Of a stretch of DNA of 64,000 nt, positions 33,724-43,115 are shown in pieces (within the stretch, counting starts at the first letter, position 1; the number at the start of each line of letters is the position of its first letter). Origin of the DNA: Amorphoplanes friuliensis DSM 7358. Its GTDB lineage: Bacteria > Actinomycetota > Actinomycetes > Mycobacteriales > Micromonosporaceae. Both the position numbers and the translations under genes were made by a program. The notes below the pieces were generated by a model, which did not search any database, was not told the DNA's origin, and saw only the letters and a program-made list of their open reading frames with translations. Location of the stretch: positions 6,114,001 to 6,178,000 of the forward strand of contig NC_022657.1 of the NCBI RefSeq assembly GCF_000494755.1, read 5' to 3'.

Positions 33724-34861
33724 GAACGAACTCCGAGGCCTGATGCTGTCCGTCGAGGTGCCGCCGAGCGGCGCCGACGTGCGGCAGGCGATGGACACCG
33801 CCCGGCGGCGCCGGCGCGGACAGGTCGTGCTGGCCACGAAGGCCGGGGCGGCGGTGCTGATCGCGGCGGGCGCTTTCGTGGCGATCCAGCCTTTGCGGTC
33901 CGGCCCGCCCGCAGCACCCGGCCCCGCGGCACCCGGCCCCACCGCGACTCCGGTGTCGAAGAACGCCTGCGTGCCGGCTGTGCTGGAGACGCCCGGCGGC
34001 GTGCCCGGACGGATCACCGCCGTCGATCACACCGGCACGACGATCGCCGGTCAGCTCAGCACCGACCCGGCGCAGGCGATCCTGTGGCGCGACGGCAAGG
34101 TCGTCGACCTGCCGCCCGGCGCGACCGGGACCATCGTCGACGTGTCCGGCGACACCGTCGTCGGTTATTCGGCGACCGAGTCCGACGAGAGCACCGGCTG
34201 GGTCTGGCGCGACGGCAAGGTCACCACGCTGGCGAAGGTCAAGGGTTACCGGTGGACCAACCCGAGCGCGATCAACGCCGCCGGGGTCATCGCCGGCTGG
34301 GTGCACGGCGAGGCGCTGGACGAGTCCCTGCCCGTCGTCTGGACCCCCGACGGCAAGGTGCACAAGCTGCGCCTGCCGGCCCTGCCCGGCGGCCCGGACA
34401 CCGGATCGGCGACCGCACGTGCCATCAGCGACGACGGCAAGATCGGCGGCGAGGTGCACGGCTTCCCGGTCGTGTGGCGCCCCGACGGCAAACCGGAGGT
34501 GATGGCGTCCCCGTACGGCGCCGAGAGCGGCATCGTGTGGGCGGTCGCCGGCCGGTACGCGTACGGCAACGCCGACGACATCGAGATCCGCTGGGACCTG
34601 GACGTCTACTCGGTCTCCGTCCTGCCCGACTCCGGTGATCTCGGAGCCCGCGACGGCACCGCCGACGGCACGGCGCTGATGGCCGGCGACGGTCTCGAGA
34701 AGCCCGCGCTGCGAATCCTGCTCGCGGGCCGGACCGACCCGCTGACCGGCCCCGACGGCGAGTTCGCGACGGCCACGACGATCAGCGCGGACGGCACCAC
34801 CGTCGGCGGCTCGATCCTGGACGGCGAACGCAACCGCCCGGTCGTCTGGCGCTGCCGGTGA
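33716..34861 (+). CDS. Membrane HAF-repeat protein, probable anti-sigma partner
   Basis: This 381-residue protein has a short cytoplasmic N-terminus ([21 protein letters not shown]), one membrane helix at about 37-58 and a Pro/Ala linker. An extracellular part built of HAF-type repeats follows: [46 protein letters not shown] and [15 protein letters not shown], each with a following VVW-DGK strand. The overlap with the sigma-factor gene and the topology suggest an anti-sigma factor. The cytoplasmic part is too short for a classic zinc anti-sigma domain, so the inhibitory mode is unclear. Confidence 0.78.
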   Translation: MDENELRGLMLSVEVPPSGADVRQAMDTARRRRRGQVVLATKAGAAVLIAAGAFVAIQPLRSGPPAAPGPAAPGPTATPVSKNACVPAVLETPGGVPGRITAVDHTGTTIAGQLSTDPAQAILWRDGKVVDLPPGATGTIVDVSGDTVVGYSATESDESTGWVWRDGKVTTLAKVKGYRWTNPSAINAAGVIAGWVHGEALDESLPVVWTPDGKVHKLRLPALPGGPDTGSATARAISDDGKIGGEVHGFPVVWRPDGKPEVMASPYGAESGIVWAVAGRYAYGNADDIEIRWDLDVYSVSVLPDSGDLGARDGTADGTALMAGDGLEKPALRILLAGRTDPLTGPDGEFATATTISADGTTVGGSILDGERNRPVVWRCR

Positions 34862-34877
34862 CCGTACGCTGGACGGT

Positions 34878-36557
34878 GTGATCCTCGGTAACCGCTTCGC
34901 CCGCGAACTGCCCGAGCTGGCCCTGACGTGGCAGGCCGACCCGGCCCCGGCGCCGCAGATCCTCGTCCTGAACGAGCCCCTGGCGCTGGAACTGGGCCTC
35001 GACCCCGCCGACCTCAGCAGCGGCCTGCTCGCCGGCACGGACGTCCCGCAGGGCGCCACGCCCGTCGCGCAGGCCTACGCCGGACACCAGTTCGGCGGCT
35101 ACTCACCCCGGCTCGGCGACGGCCGCGCACTGCTGCTCGGCGAGCTCACCACCCCCGACGGCAGCCTGCGCGACCTGCACCTCAAAGGCTCGGGCCGCAC
35201 CCCGTTCGCCCGCGGCGGTGACGGCCTGGCCGCGGTCGGCCCGATGCTCCGCGAGTACGTGATCAGTCAGGCCATGCACGCCCTCGGCATCCCCACGACC
35301 CGCTCCCTGGCCGTGGTGTCCACCGGCCGCACCGTCCAGCGCGACACCCCCCTGCCCGGCGCCGTCCTCACCCGGGTCGCGGCCAGCCACCTCCGGGTCG
35401 GCACCTTCCAGTACGCCCGCGCCACCGGCAACCTCGACCTGCTCCGCCGCCTGGCCGACCACGCGATCACCCGGCACCATCCGGCTGCCGCGGACGCCGA
35501 ACGCCCGTACCTGGCTCTGTTCGAATCGGTGCTGGCTGCCCAGGCCTCCCTGATCGCCCGCTGGATGCTCGCCGGCTTCATCCACGGCGTCATGAACACC
35601 GACAACATGACGATCTCCGGCGAGACCATCGACTACGGCCCGTGCGCCTTCCTCGACACCTACGACCCGGCGACGGTCTTCAGCTCGATCGACACCGGCG
35701 GCCGGTATGCCTACGGCAACCAGCCCGCCATCGCCCAGTGGAACCTCGCCCGCCTCGCGGAGTCTTTGCTCCCGCTGATCGACGACAACGAGGAGCAGGC
35801 CGTCACCCTCGCGGTCGCGGCACTGGAAACCTTCGGCCACCGGTACCGCGACGCCTACCTGACCGGCCTGCGCGCCAAGCTCGGCGTGCCCGAGGGGCCG
35901 GAAACGGACGCGTTGATCAACGAGCTGCTTCCGCTGCTGAAGCAGAACAGCGTCGACTACACGTCCTTCTTCCGCGCCTTGAGCGCCGCCGCCCGCGGCA
36001 CCACAGAACCGGCCCGCACCCTGCTCAGCGGGCCGGACACGCTCAGCGCGCCCAGCCTGCTCGCCGGCCGCGACCGGCTCGCCGCCAACAGTCCGCTCAC
36101 CGAGCGCGAGGACTCCGAACCGAGCACCACCGAGCCGGGCAGCAACGCGCCGGGTAATGCCAGGCAGGGCGACGCCCAGCCGAGCGGCACCGCGCCGGCC
36201 AGCACCGGGCCCGGCGGCACCAGGCCAGGCGACACCCAGCCGAGTGGCACCGCGCCAGCCAGCACCGCGCTCGGCGACGAGCAGGCCGGCGTCGCTGCGG
36301 ATGGTGGGTGGCTGGATCGCTGGCTGGCGCTGAAGCCGGACGCCGAGGCGATGGACCGGGTCAATCCCGTCTACATCCCGCGCAACCACCTCGTCGAGGA
36401 AGCCCTGACCGCCGCGTCGGACGACGGTGACCTCAAACCCCTCGAGCAGCTGCTCGAGGCCGTGACCGACCCGTTCCAGGAGCGGCCCGGCCTCGAGCGT
36501 TACGCGGCGCCCGCACCGAAGGACTTCGGCCCCTACCAGACCTTCTGCGGCACGTGA
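34878..36557 (+). CDS. selO: SelO/YdiU-family protein adenylyltransferase
   Basis: This 559-residue protein has the SelO pseudokinase-fold signature: [19 protein letters not shown], then [45 protein letters not shown] and YGPCAFLD. The NTDNM and YGP segments supply the metal-binding Asn and Asp. SelO proteins transfer AMP to Ser, Thr or Tyr of target proteins in redox stress responses. The C-terminus ends YQTFCGT, keeping a Cys near the end. It is longer than usual because of a repeat-rich insert at residues 412-471 (see the repeat entry). It starts 16 bases after the preceding gene. Confidence 0.93.
   Translation: MILGNRFARELPELALTWQADPAPAPQILVLNEPLALELGLDPADLSSGLLAGTDVPQGATPVAQAYAGHQFGGYSPRLGDGRALLLGELTTPDGSLRDLHLKGSGRTPFARGGDGLAAVGPMLREYVISQAMHALGIPTTRSLAVVSTGRTVQRDTPLPGAVLTRVAASHLRVGTFQYARATGNLDLLRRLADHAITRHHPAAADAERPYLALFESVLAAQASLIARWMLAGFIHGVMNTDNMTISGETIDYGPCAFLDTYDPATVFSSIDTGGRYAYGNQPAIAQWNLARLAESLLPLIDDNEEQAVTLAVAALETFGHRYRDAYLTGLRAKLGVPEGPETDALINELLPLLKQNSVDYTSFFRALSAAARGTTEPARTLLSGPDTLSAPSLLAGRDRLAANSPLTEREDSEPSTTEPGSNAPGNARQGDAQPSGTAPASTGPGGTRPGDTQPSGTAPASTALGDEQAGVAADGGWLDRWLALKPDAEAMDRVNPVYIPRNHLVEEALTAASDDGDLKPLEQLLEAVTDPFQERPGLERYAAPAPKDFGPYQTFCGT
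36111..36290 (+). repeat. Three 60-bp in-frame repeats inside selO
   Basis: Units at 36111-36170, 36171-36230 and 36231-36290 are each exactly 60 bases and encode imperfect 20-residue repeats beginning [20 protein letters not shown] and [10 protein letters not shown]. The second and third units are the most alike. The insert is low-complexity (Pro, Ser, Thr, Gly, Ala) and lies between the kinase-like core and the C-terminal segment. Confidence 0.85.
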
Positions 36558-36561
36558 GCCG

Positions 36562-37419
36562 TCACTGCTCGACGTAGCGGCGCAGGCCCTCGACCAGCTG
36601 CCGGGTCTCCAGCTCGGTGTACGTCGCGCCGTCCGAGCCCACGAAGATGAACAGCGGCCCGCAGTCCTCCTTCTCCCCGGTCATGCGCACCTGAGCGAGC
36701 CGGCGCCGGGTGGCCACCTCGTACAGCGTCACCTGGTAGGTGCTGACCTTCATCGGCACCTTCTCCGGCTTCGGGTCGTCGACCTGGCAGGTCTTGACCT
36801 TCGCGCCGACCGAGACCTGGTCGACACAGGCCATCAGCTGGACCTTGGCCGGGTCCGGCGGGTTCCAGGCCTCCTTGATCTCGGATGCGGCCTGGTAGGG
36901 CAGCTCGATGCGCGTCTCGGCGAGCCGGGTGTCCGACTCCTTCTGGTTCTTGACGCCCATGACGATCGAGTGCGGGGCGACACCCGTGTACTTCGGCGAC
37001 TTCGGGTAGAAGCGGCCGTCGCACACGCGGTTGAGGTCCTCGACCTTGCGCACGGCGTACGAGCTGGCCTTGGAGCCCTTGGGCACCGTGCCCTTGACCT
37101 TGGACGCGCCGTCGCCGCCGCCGGTGACGGGTGGCTGCCCGCCCTTGCCGGCCGCCGGGCGCGCGGAGGAGTTGCCGGCGTCGTCATCGTCCTTGGGTCC
37201 CGGACCGAACGTCACGGCCAGGCCGAAACACGAGGCCAGGATCAGCAGCGGAAGCCCGAACCGCCAGACCCAGCGGTACGGCGACTTCTTCGGCGGTTGC
37301 ATGTTCCACGCCGGTGGCGGCGCCGGGTAACCACCGTTCGGCGGCGGCACTGGATAGCCACCGTTCGGCGGCGGCGCCGGATGAGCACCGTTCGGATCCT
37401 GCGGCCCCGTGTCAGTCAC
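36562..37419 (-). CDS. Single-pass membrane protein with Pro-rich cytoplasmic tail
   Basis: This 285-residue protein starts at GTG 37419 with GGGGAGAGA upstream. The N-terminus is rich in PPPNGGYP repeats, one helix (FGLPLLILASCFGLAVTFG) crosses the membrane, and the outer domain of about 190 residues has five or six Cys in a septum-formation-like pattern (VCDGRFYPKSPKYTGVAPHSIVMG, VQLMACVDQ, VKTCQVDDPKPEKVP, each shown separately). No family is firmly recognised. Its end is convergent with selO, five bases away. Confidence 0.7.
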   Translation of the reverse strand: MTDTGPQDPNGAHPAPPPNGGYPVPPPNGGYPAPPPAWNMQPPKKSPYRWVWRFGLPLLILASCFGLAVTFGPGPKDDDDAGNSSARPAAGKGGQPPVTGGGDGASKVKGTVPKGSKASSYAVRKVEDLNRVCDGRFYPKSPKYTGVAPHSIVMGVKNQKESDTRLAETRIELPYQAASEIKEAWNPPDPAKVQLMACVDQVSVGAKVKTCQVDDPKPEKVPMKVSTYQVTLYEVATRRRLAQVRMTGEKEDCGPLFIFVGSDGATYTELETRQLVEGLRRYVEQ

Positions 37420-37483
37420 GTGTCTCTCCCCCATATCGACGCGGCGGACTGTATCCCACCACCGCGAACGCCCTCCGAGCTGG

Positions 37484-38509
37484 TCAGGAGAGCTTGACCA
37501 GCTGGTTGGTGCCGCCCAGGACCGTCACCGTTTCGCCCGCGCCCTTCGCCGGCACCAGCACCCACCACATGTGCAGCGTGGAGAGCGTCAGCTTGCCGAC
37601 GCCCGGCCGGCCGAGCCGCAGGAAGCTCACCTTGACCGCCGGCTTGGCGCCCGGCAGCTCGCCGCTGAAGTCCGTCCGCGTCGTGTACGCCACCAGCGCT
37701 CCCCCGTCGGCGGTGCGCAGTGCGCGTACCGGGTAGGGCTCGACCTTGGCCGCGACCTTGAGGTTCTTGCCGGGGACCTTGCGGCCGCCGCTGGTGAACT
37801 TGATAACCGCGAGAACGTCGTCCTTGCGAACGGCCTCGCCAGTGGCGGTGTCACCGGCGAAGAGACCGCTCGGCGCCCCCTCGCTCGCGATCGACGCGGC
37901 GTGCGCCTTCGCGACGTCGGCCGGCGACGCGATCAGGGTCCGGCCCGGATCGTCGGCCGCGACGACCTCGGCGTTGCCCGCAGCGTCCTTCTTGGACTCG
38001 GGCAGCGTGACCTGCAGCGGCACGGCGTGGGCGAGCTTCCACCCCGGACCGTCCGCCGTCATGATCAGCGGCCAGTTGTCACCGTCGGGCGTCTGCGTAT
38101 CGGCGACGAACCACTTCGCACCGCCGGTGTCCGAGGGCACCCGTGAACCCTGCGGCTCGTAGGTGAACGGCTTGATCGGGCCGCCGCTGTGGGTTGCCAG
38201 GGACGGGCCGTCGGTGGCGCGGCTGGCCTCCACCTCGTACTTGTCCAGCAGCTTCGGATCTTGTGCCGCGTTCGCCTTGTTGTTGTCGTCGGTGATGCGG
38301 CTCACGAGCGCCGTGACTTCGGCCTCGGTGATGAGCGGCTTGCCCGAAACCACCTCGGGAGCAGCCGCGCTGGATCCCTGCGGAGCCGGCGCGGCGGGCT
38401 GCTCCGGAGCCGGATCGCCACCGCAGCCCGCGGTGGCGAGCACGGCCGTCAGCGCGCCCGCGGTCAGCAACCGCGGCATGGTCCGGCCTGGTCGGAGGTC
38501 ACTTCGCAC
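37484..38509 (-). CDS. Lipoprotein of unknown function
   Basis: This 341-residue lipoprotein has a lipobox LATAGC. GTG 38509 is used because GGGGAG lies six bases upstream; ATG 38479 would give a shorter signal peptide. The mature protein begins with a Pro/Ala/Glu-rich linker and has an alpha/beta domain with a helix ITEAEVTALVSRITDDNN and beta-rich parts (KWFVADTQTPDGDNWPLIM). I recognise no family. It is divergent from the HEYAH metalloprotease across 193 bases. Confidence 0.7.
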   Translation of the reverse strand: MRSDLRPGRTMPRLLTAGALTAVLATAGCGGDPAPEQPAAPAPQGSSAAAPEVVSGKPLITEAEVTALVSRITDDNNKANAAQDPKLLDKYEVEASRATDGPSLATHSGGPIKPFTYEPQGSRVPSDTGGAKWFVADTQTPDGDNWPLIMTADGPGWKLAHAVPLQVTLPESKKDAAGNAEVVAADDPGRTLIASPADVAKAHAASIASEGAPSGLFAGDTATGEAVRKDDVLAVIKFTSGGRKVPGKNLKVAAKVEPYPVRALRTADGGALVAYTTRTDFSGELPGAKPAVKVSFLRLGRPGVGKLTLSTLHMWWVLVPAKGAGETVTVLGGTNQLVKLS

Positions 38510-38702
38510 AACAATCTCCCCGTGTCGAGGCACCGCGGCGGCGGTGCGACGGGGGCCGACGATAGCGAAGTCCGGGCGTACCCGGGGGCCCATCCGATTT
38601 GTCCTGTGGGGATCGAAACTTGTCGGTGGGCCGTGGTTCTATGTCGGGCGCAACGGGGACCGCCGGAGCCTTCGGGCCCCGGCAACGAGCTATGGGGACA
38701 CT

Positions 38703-40088
38703 TTGATCGAGACGCCGCACCGCTCCCGCACGGGACTCTTCATCGGCCTCGCGGCCGCCGCCCTGGTCGTGGTGGTCGGCGCCGGTGTCGCGGTGGGTGT
38801 CGTGGTCGGCGGCAAGGACGACGGACCGGCCGCGACCGGCCCGAAAACGGCCGTGCTCGGTCAGGACTCCACTTCGGTACGCGTCGACAAGCGCGAGCTC
38901 GACACGCTGGCCAACGACCGCAGCACAGCCCTGGTCAAAGGCGATCTCGACGACTTCCTGGCCCCGCTCGACCCTGCCGCCACCACCATGATCACCAAGG
39001 AACGCCAGCTCTTCGCCAACCTCAAGAAGATCAAGTTCGCCCGCGCCCAGTACGCGCCGTTCGACCAGGTCGGACGCACCGCCGATCGCTTCGGCCGCGC
39101 CGTCACCGTCAATCTCGACGTGGCGTTCGTGCACCAGATCGACGGCTTCGACACCGACCCGGTCGAGGAGTGGTACAGGTGGACGGTCGTCAAGAAGGAC
39201 GCCAAGGCGCCCCTGGTCATCACGGCGATCGGCCCCGCGCCGGCTGACGCCGTCTCCAACTCCGAGTCGGTGATGTACCCCGCGCCGTGGGACAAGTGGC
39301 CGGACATGCAGGTCGTGAAGACCGAGCACACGCTGTTCCTCGTCGACAAGCCGATGCTCGGCAAGACCCGCAAGTACGCACCCGTCGCCGAGACCGCGGC
39401 CCGCCGGGTGCTCGCCGACTGGAAGGCGAGCGGCGTCGACGCACCCGTCTTCGACCGCTTCGTGTCCTCCCTCGTGCCGACCCGCGCCCAGCTGGGCTCG
39501 CTCTACCAGGTCATCAAGGGCGAGACCACGGAAGCCGGCCGCATGATGCCGATGAGCACGTACGGCTCCGACCGCCGCGTCGGCGGCACCCGCAGTCTGT
39601 TCGACGCCGGCTCGGGCTTCTTCAGCGGCGGCGACACCGCGGAGATCTTCCGCCACGAGTACGCCCACGCCGCCGTCGAGGCCCTGAACGCCAACGACAA
39701 CCCCGACGCCGGCATCTGGGGCCCCGAACGCTGGATCATCGAAGGCTTCGCCGAGTACGTCGCCAACCGCGGCCGGCCCACGGTCGGCATCCGCGGCCCC
39801 AGCGCGGCAAAGCTCGTCCGCAGCGACTTCAAAGGCACCCTGCCCGCGGCGGTCGCCTGGGACGTCCCCGACTCCGCCGTCATGAACTACCACTACTACC
39901 TGGGCCACCAGGCGTTCCGCTTCATGGCGAAGAAGTACGGCAGCAACAAGGTCTTCGAGTTCACCGCCACCTACTACCGGGGCGGCCAGAGCCTCGACGA
40001 GGTGTTCCAGAAGGTGCTCGGCACCAGCCGATCGGCCTTCGAGAGCCAGTGGGCGTCCTTCGTCCGCACCGACGCCCGCAACCACTGA
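38703..40088 (+). CDS. Membrane-anchored extracytoplasmic HEYAH metalloprotease-like protein
   Basis: This 461-residue protein has one N-terminal membrane helix (GLFIGLAAAALVVVVGAG) and an extracellular body. The C-terminal half holds FRHEYAHAAVEAL (an HExxH zinc site) and, about 30 residues later, WIIEGFAEYVANRG, which supplies the Glu third ligand of a gluzincin (peptidase MA-like). The start is TTG 38703, supported by GGGGAC a few bases upstream; no ATG or GTG in frame is better placed. The gene at 40099 follows by ten bases. The substrate is unknown. Confidence 0.78.
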   Translation: MIETPHRSRTGLFIGLAAAALVVVVGAGVAVGVVVGGKDDGPAATGPKTAVLGQDSTSVRVDKRELDTLANDRSTALVKGDLDDFLAPLDPAATTMITKERQLFANLKKIKFARAQYAPFDQVGRTADRFGRAVTVNLDVAFVHQIDGFDTDPVEEWYRWTVVKKDAKAPLVITAIGPAPADAVSNSESVMYPAPWDKWPDMQVVKTEHTLFLVDKPMLGKTRKYAPVAETAARRVLADWKASGVDAPVFDRFVSSLVPTRAQLGSLYQVIKGETTEAGRMMPMSTYGSDRRVGGTRSLFDAGSGFFSGGDTAEIFRHEYAHAAVEALNANDNPDAGIWGPERWIIEGFAEYVANRGRPTVGIRGPSAAKLVRSDFKGTLPAAVAWDVPDSAVMNYHYYLGHQAFRFMAKKYGSNKVFEFTATYYRGGQSLDEVFQKVLGTSRSAFESQWASFVRTDARNH

Positions 40089-40098
40089 GGACCCCACG

Positions 40099-41970
40099 AT
40101 GACCCACCCACCGTCCGACCAGCAGCCCTCACCGTGGGCCCGCCCTCCGGAGCAGAACCCGCAGCCCGGGTACGAGGCGCCGCCCACCCACGCGCCGCCG
40201 CCTGCCCAACCACCACAGCAGCCGGGGCCCGATTCGGCGCAACAGCCGGGTTGGCCGCCACAGCAAGGAGTACCGGCACCGCAGCAGGCGGACTGGCCCC
40301 AGCCGGGGCCTGGATCGGCGCAACAGCCGGGGTGGCCGCCGCGGGGAGCTCCAGCGCCGCAGCAGCCCGGCTGGCCGCAGCCGGATCCCGGGCCGGGGCA
40401 GCAGTCGGGCTGGCCGCAGCAGCAGGGAACCCCAGGATCGCAGCACCCCGGCTGGCAGCAACCTGATCCGGGGTCACAGCAACAGCCGGGGTGGGCGCAC
40501 CCGGGCTCCGGAGCAGCGCAGCAGCCGGGGTGGCCCCAGCCTTACGGGTCAGGGACGCCGCAGCCCGGGTGGCCGCAGCCGGGGCCGCCGCAGGGGCAGT
40601 CCGGCCCGACCGGCTGGTCTGCGCCGAGTGGGCCGGCCGGTGCCGGCGCGCCGACGCCGCCTCGGGCCAGGTCCGGCAGGAAGCTCGGCCTGATCATCGC
40701 GGGCTGCATCGCGGCGCTGCTGCTCGTCGGCGCCGGCACGGCCTTCGGCGTGGCCAAGCTGGTCTCCGGTAAGGACGAGGGCAACTCGGGACAGTTCTCG
40801 GTCGCGTGGCAGCTCGAATATCCGGGCGACGCCAACGGCAAGGACACCGACACCGAACGCCTCTACGCCAGCTGGCTGGTCGGCGACGTGGTCGTCCGCG
40901 CCCAGAGCGACGGTGTCGTCGGCTACAGCATCAGCGACGGCTCCCAGGTCTGGGGCACACCGGTCCCGTCCGGCTCGATCATGTGCGGCGCGACGCTCAC
41001 GCAGCAGGACGGCTTCGCCGCGATCACGTACGGCAGCAGCAAGAAGTGCGACTCGGTGGCCGGCATCGATCTGCGGACCGGCAAGGAGACGTTCACCGCG
41101 AAGATCGAGGCGGAGGACACCAAGGGCCGCTTCGACACCAAGGCACCCCTGCTGAACATCGTCGGCAAGTACGTCGTCGTGTCGATGGAGGACAAGGTCA
41201 CCGCGTACGAGGTGGCCGACGGCAAACGCCGCTGGACCAGAACGGGCGGCCTGGGCTGCACGACCGGCGCTCAGATGGCAGCCGGCAACGGCATCGTGCT
41301 GGTCTCGGAGAAATGCCTGGGCAAGGGCGACAAACTGATCGCCGTGGACGCGGGCACCGGCATCCCCAAGTGGGCGGCGACCGTCCCGCGCGGCTCCTAC
41401 ATCACGGACATCTTCTCGGCCTCCCCCGCCCTGGCCCGCATCAGCCCGCCCGGCCTCGACCCGGTCCTGCTCAGCTTCGACGCCAAGGGCACCAAACTCG
41501 CCGAGATCCCCCAGAAGCTCGACGGCCTGGAAATGATCGACTACAACCTGACAGCCCGCATCGGCGACCACTACGGCCAGCGCCGCTACGCCTTCCACAT
41601 CGTCGGCACCACCCTCTACGCCCCGACGATGTCCTGGCTGACCAGCAAGCCCGACAACCAGATCGTCGCCGTCGACCTCACCACCGGCAAACTCAAATGG
41701 GGCTCCCGAGGCAGCACCATGCAATTCCACACCATCCGCGCCGACGAGTCGGGTGTGCTCGGCTTCGAGGACGGCCGCTTCGAGCAGAGCCCCCGCCTGG
41801 TCCGCCTCGACCCGGCCACCGGTGCCACCACCACCCTGGCCACAGGCGCCAAGGCCGAAAGCCTGGACGTGCCCTCCAGCGCCGACGCCCACGAAACCGC
41901 CGGCACGATCCTCTTCCTCCCCCTGGAACAACCGGTCACCAAGAAGGTCGCCATCCTGGCCCTGCGCTGA
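40099..41970 (+). CDS. Membrane-anchored PQQ-like beta-propeller protein with Trp-Pro-Gln repeats
   Basis: This 623-residue protein has a cytoplasmic N-terminal region of about 195 residues rich in Pro, Gln, Gly and Trp. One membrane helix follows (LGLIIAGCIAALLLVGAGTAF), then an outer PQQ/YVTN-type propeller with blades such as GVVGYSISDGSQVWGTPV, VTAYEVADGKRRWTRTGG, LIAVDAGTGIPKWAATV and IVAVDLTTGKLKWGSRG. These propellers usually bind proteins or act as assembly scaffolds; no cofactor site is implied. It lies ten bases after the metalloprotease gene, probably in one operon. Confidence 0.85.
   Translation: MTHPPSDQQPSPWARPPEQNPQPGYEAPPTHAPPPAQPPQQPGPDSAQQPGWPPQQGVPAPQQADWPQPGPGSAQQPGWPPRGAPAPQQPGWPQPDPGPGQQSGWPQQQGTPGSQHPGWQQPDPGSQQQPGWAHPGSGAAQQPGWPQPYGSGTPQPGWPQPGPPQGQSGPTGWSAPSGPAGAGAPTPPRARSGRKLGLIIAGCIAALLLVGAGTAFGVAKLVSGKDEGNSGQFSVAWQLEYPGDANGKDTDTERLYASWLVGDVVVRAQSDGVVGYSISDGSQVWGTPVPSGSIMCGATLTQQDGFAAITYGSSKKCDSVAGIDLRTGKETFTAKIEAEDTKGRFDTKAPLLNIVGKYVVVSMEDKVTAYEVADGKRRWTRTGGLGCTTGAQMAAGNGIVLVSEKCLGKGDKLIAVDAGTGIPKWAATVPRGSYITDIFSASPALARISPPGLDPVLLSFDAKGTKLAEIPQKLDGLEMIDYNLTARIGDHYGQRRYAFHIVGTTLYAPTMSWLTSKPDNQIVAVDLTTGKLKWGSRGSTMQFHTIRADESGVLGFEDGRFEQSPRLVRLDPATGATTTLATGAKAESLDVPSSADAHETAGTILFLPLEQPVTKKVAILALR
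40210..40640 (+). repeat. Degenerate Gln-Pro-Gly-Trp-Pro coding repeats
   Basis: About ten irregular units of the type QQPGWPQP, spaced 12-18 residues apart, are encoded in the N-terminal region of the propeller protein. The DNA repeats CAGCAGCCGGGGTGGCC-like strings. The unit length varies, so it is a degenerate repeat rather than an exact tandem array. Confidence 0.75.
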
Positions 41971-41986
41971 GAAGAGACCACATCGA

Positions 41987-42904
41987 TCAGCTTGCCGCCG
42001 GTGCCGGCGCGGGCGCCTCCACGGTGCCGCCCGGTGGCAGCGGCAGGAAGGACGGGCAGCCCTTCGGTGCCTCGCCGGTCAGGCAGCGCTGCAACGTGTC
42101 GTACAGGATGTAGCCGTCCGGGCCGAGCACGCCGACCAGCTTGCGGATCTGCTTGAGCTTTTCGTCGAGCGTCGCGTTCTGCTCGACCAGCGCCTGCCGC
42201 TGGGTGATCGCCACCTGCACCGCGGCCAGCCCGTCGACCAGTTCCTTACGCGGCTCCGGATTCTGCAGCGTCAGGCTGAACTTCTCGAAGTAGGCCTTGT
42301 CGCCGGTGGTGGCCTGGACCGATGCGCCGAGACTGGCGTTGATCGCCGTCTCGAACTTCTGCCTGGTCACCGGGTCGTTGTAGAGCGCCAGCCAGTCGTA
42401 TTTCTGCGCCTCGGTGGTGAGGGCTTTGGCCAGCGGCTGCCCGATGTAGAAGCGCAGCATTTCCAGCCAGGTGTCCGTGGTCTTGCCGTCGTCGTCGAGC
42501 ACCGGCTGGAACTTCAGGCCGATCTCCTCGTGGAAGGCGCGCAGCGCCCCGCCGTTGTCGTCGCACGAGGTGTCCAGGTGGAAGGTCAGCCCGCCGGTGA
42601 TGTTCAGCTCCTGGTTGTCCTTCGACACCACGGTGAACGCCGGGGACTCCGCGTCCTCGTTGCCGCTGAACTCGAAGTTCCGCTGCCCGGCCGGATATTT
42701 GTAGTACTGCTCGCCGAGGCCGTCCCAGGACCGGTTGTTGGATTTCACGCACTCCTGGTAGGTGGTGCTGGACAAGGCGCCCGCGTCGTAGTGCAGCGCC
42801 ACCTGATCCGAATCCGTGCTCACCGTGGTGCAGCCACCGACACCCGCGCCGATCAGCACAAGCGCACCCACCATCGCGATGCTCTTTGTCCTGCGCAGCA
42901 TCAT
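41987..42904 (-). CDS. SPFH/Band-7-like lipoprotein
   Basis: This 305-residue protein has a lipoprotein signal ending GAGVGGC. The body resembles an SPFH (prohibitin/stomatin) domain: a beta half (NFEFSGNEDAESPAFTVVSK, DNQELNITGGLTFHLD) and a helical half with FETAINASLGASVQATTGDK, then a coiled-coil stretch VQVAITQRQALVEQNATLDEKL. Two late Cys flank the Pro-rich end. Most SPFH proteins face the cytoplasm, so a lipid-anchored outside version is unusual. It is convergent with the propeller gene (17-base gap). Confidence 0.75.
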   Translation of the reverse strand: MMLRRTKSIAMVGALVLIGAGVGGCTTVSTDSDQVALHYDAGALSSTTYQECVKSNNRSWDGLGEQYYKYPAGQRNFEFSGNEDAESPAFTVVSKDNQELNITGGLTFHLDTSCDDNGGALRAFHEEIGLKFQPVLDDDGKTTDTWLEMLRFYIGQPLAKALTTEAQKYDWLALYNDPVTRQKFETAINASLGASVQATTGDKAYFEKFSLTLQNPEPRKELVDGLAAVQVAITQRQALVEQNATLDEKLKQIRKLVGVLGPDGYILYDTLQRCLTGEAPKGCPSFLPLPPGGTVEAPAPAPAAS

Positions 42905-43115
42905 CGCCCCCCATCGCCCGACTGCTGATCCTCAGAATCCGGCATCCGGCTGAGCAACCGGGCAGCGTGGCAACAACCGGACAGCGAGGTGGCGGGTTCC
43001 AGACCTCGATGCGGCTCCGGCCGACGTTCGGCGACATGTCGTGCCGACCCTGTGCTGATCGGAATCGGGATTAAATGGGTGTCGTCGGAGCGGCCTGAGC
43101 GGGTACGAAGATCGC

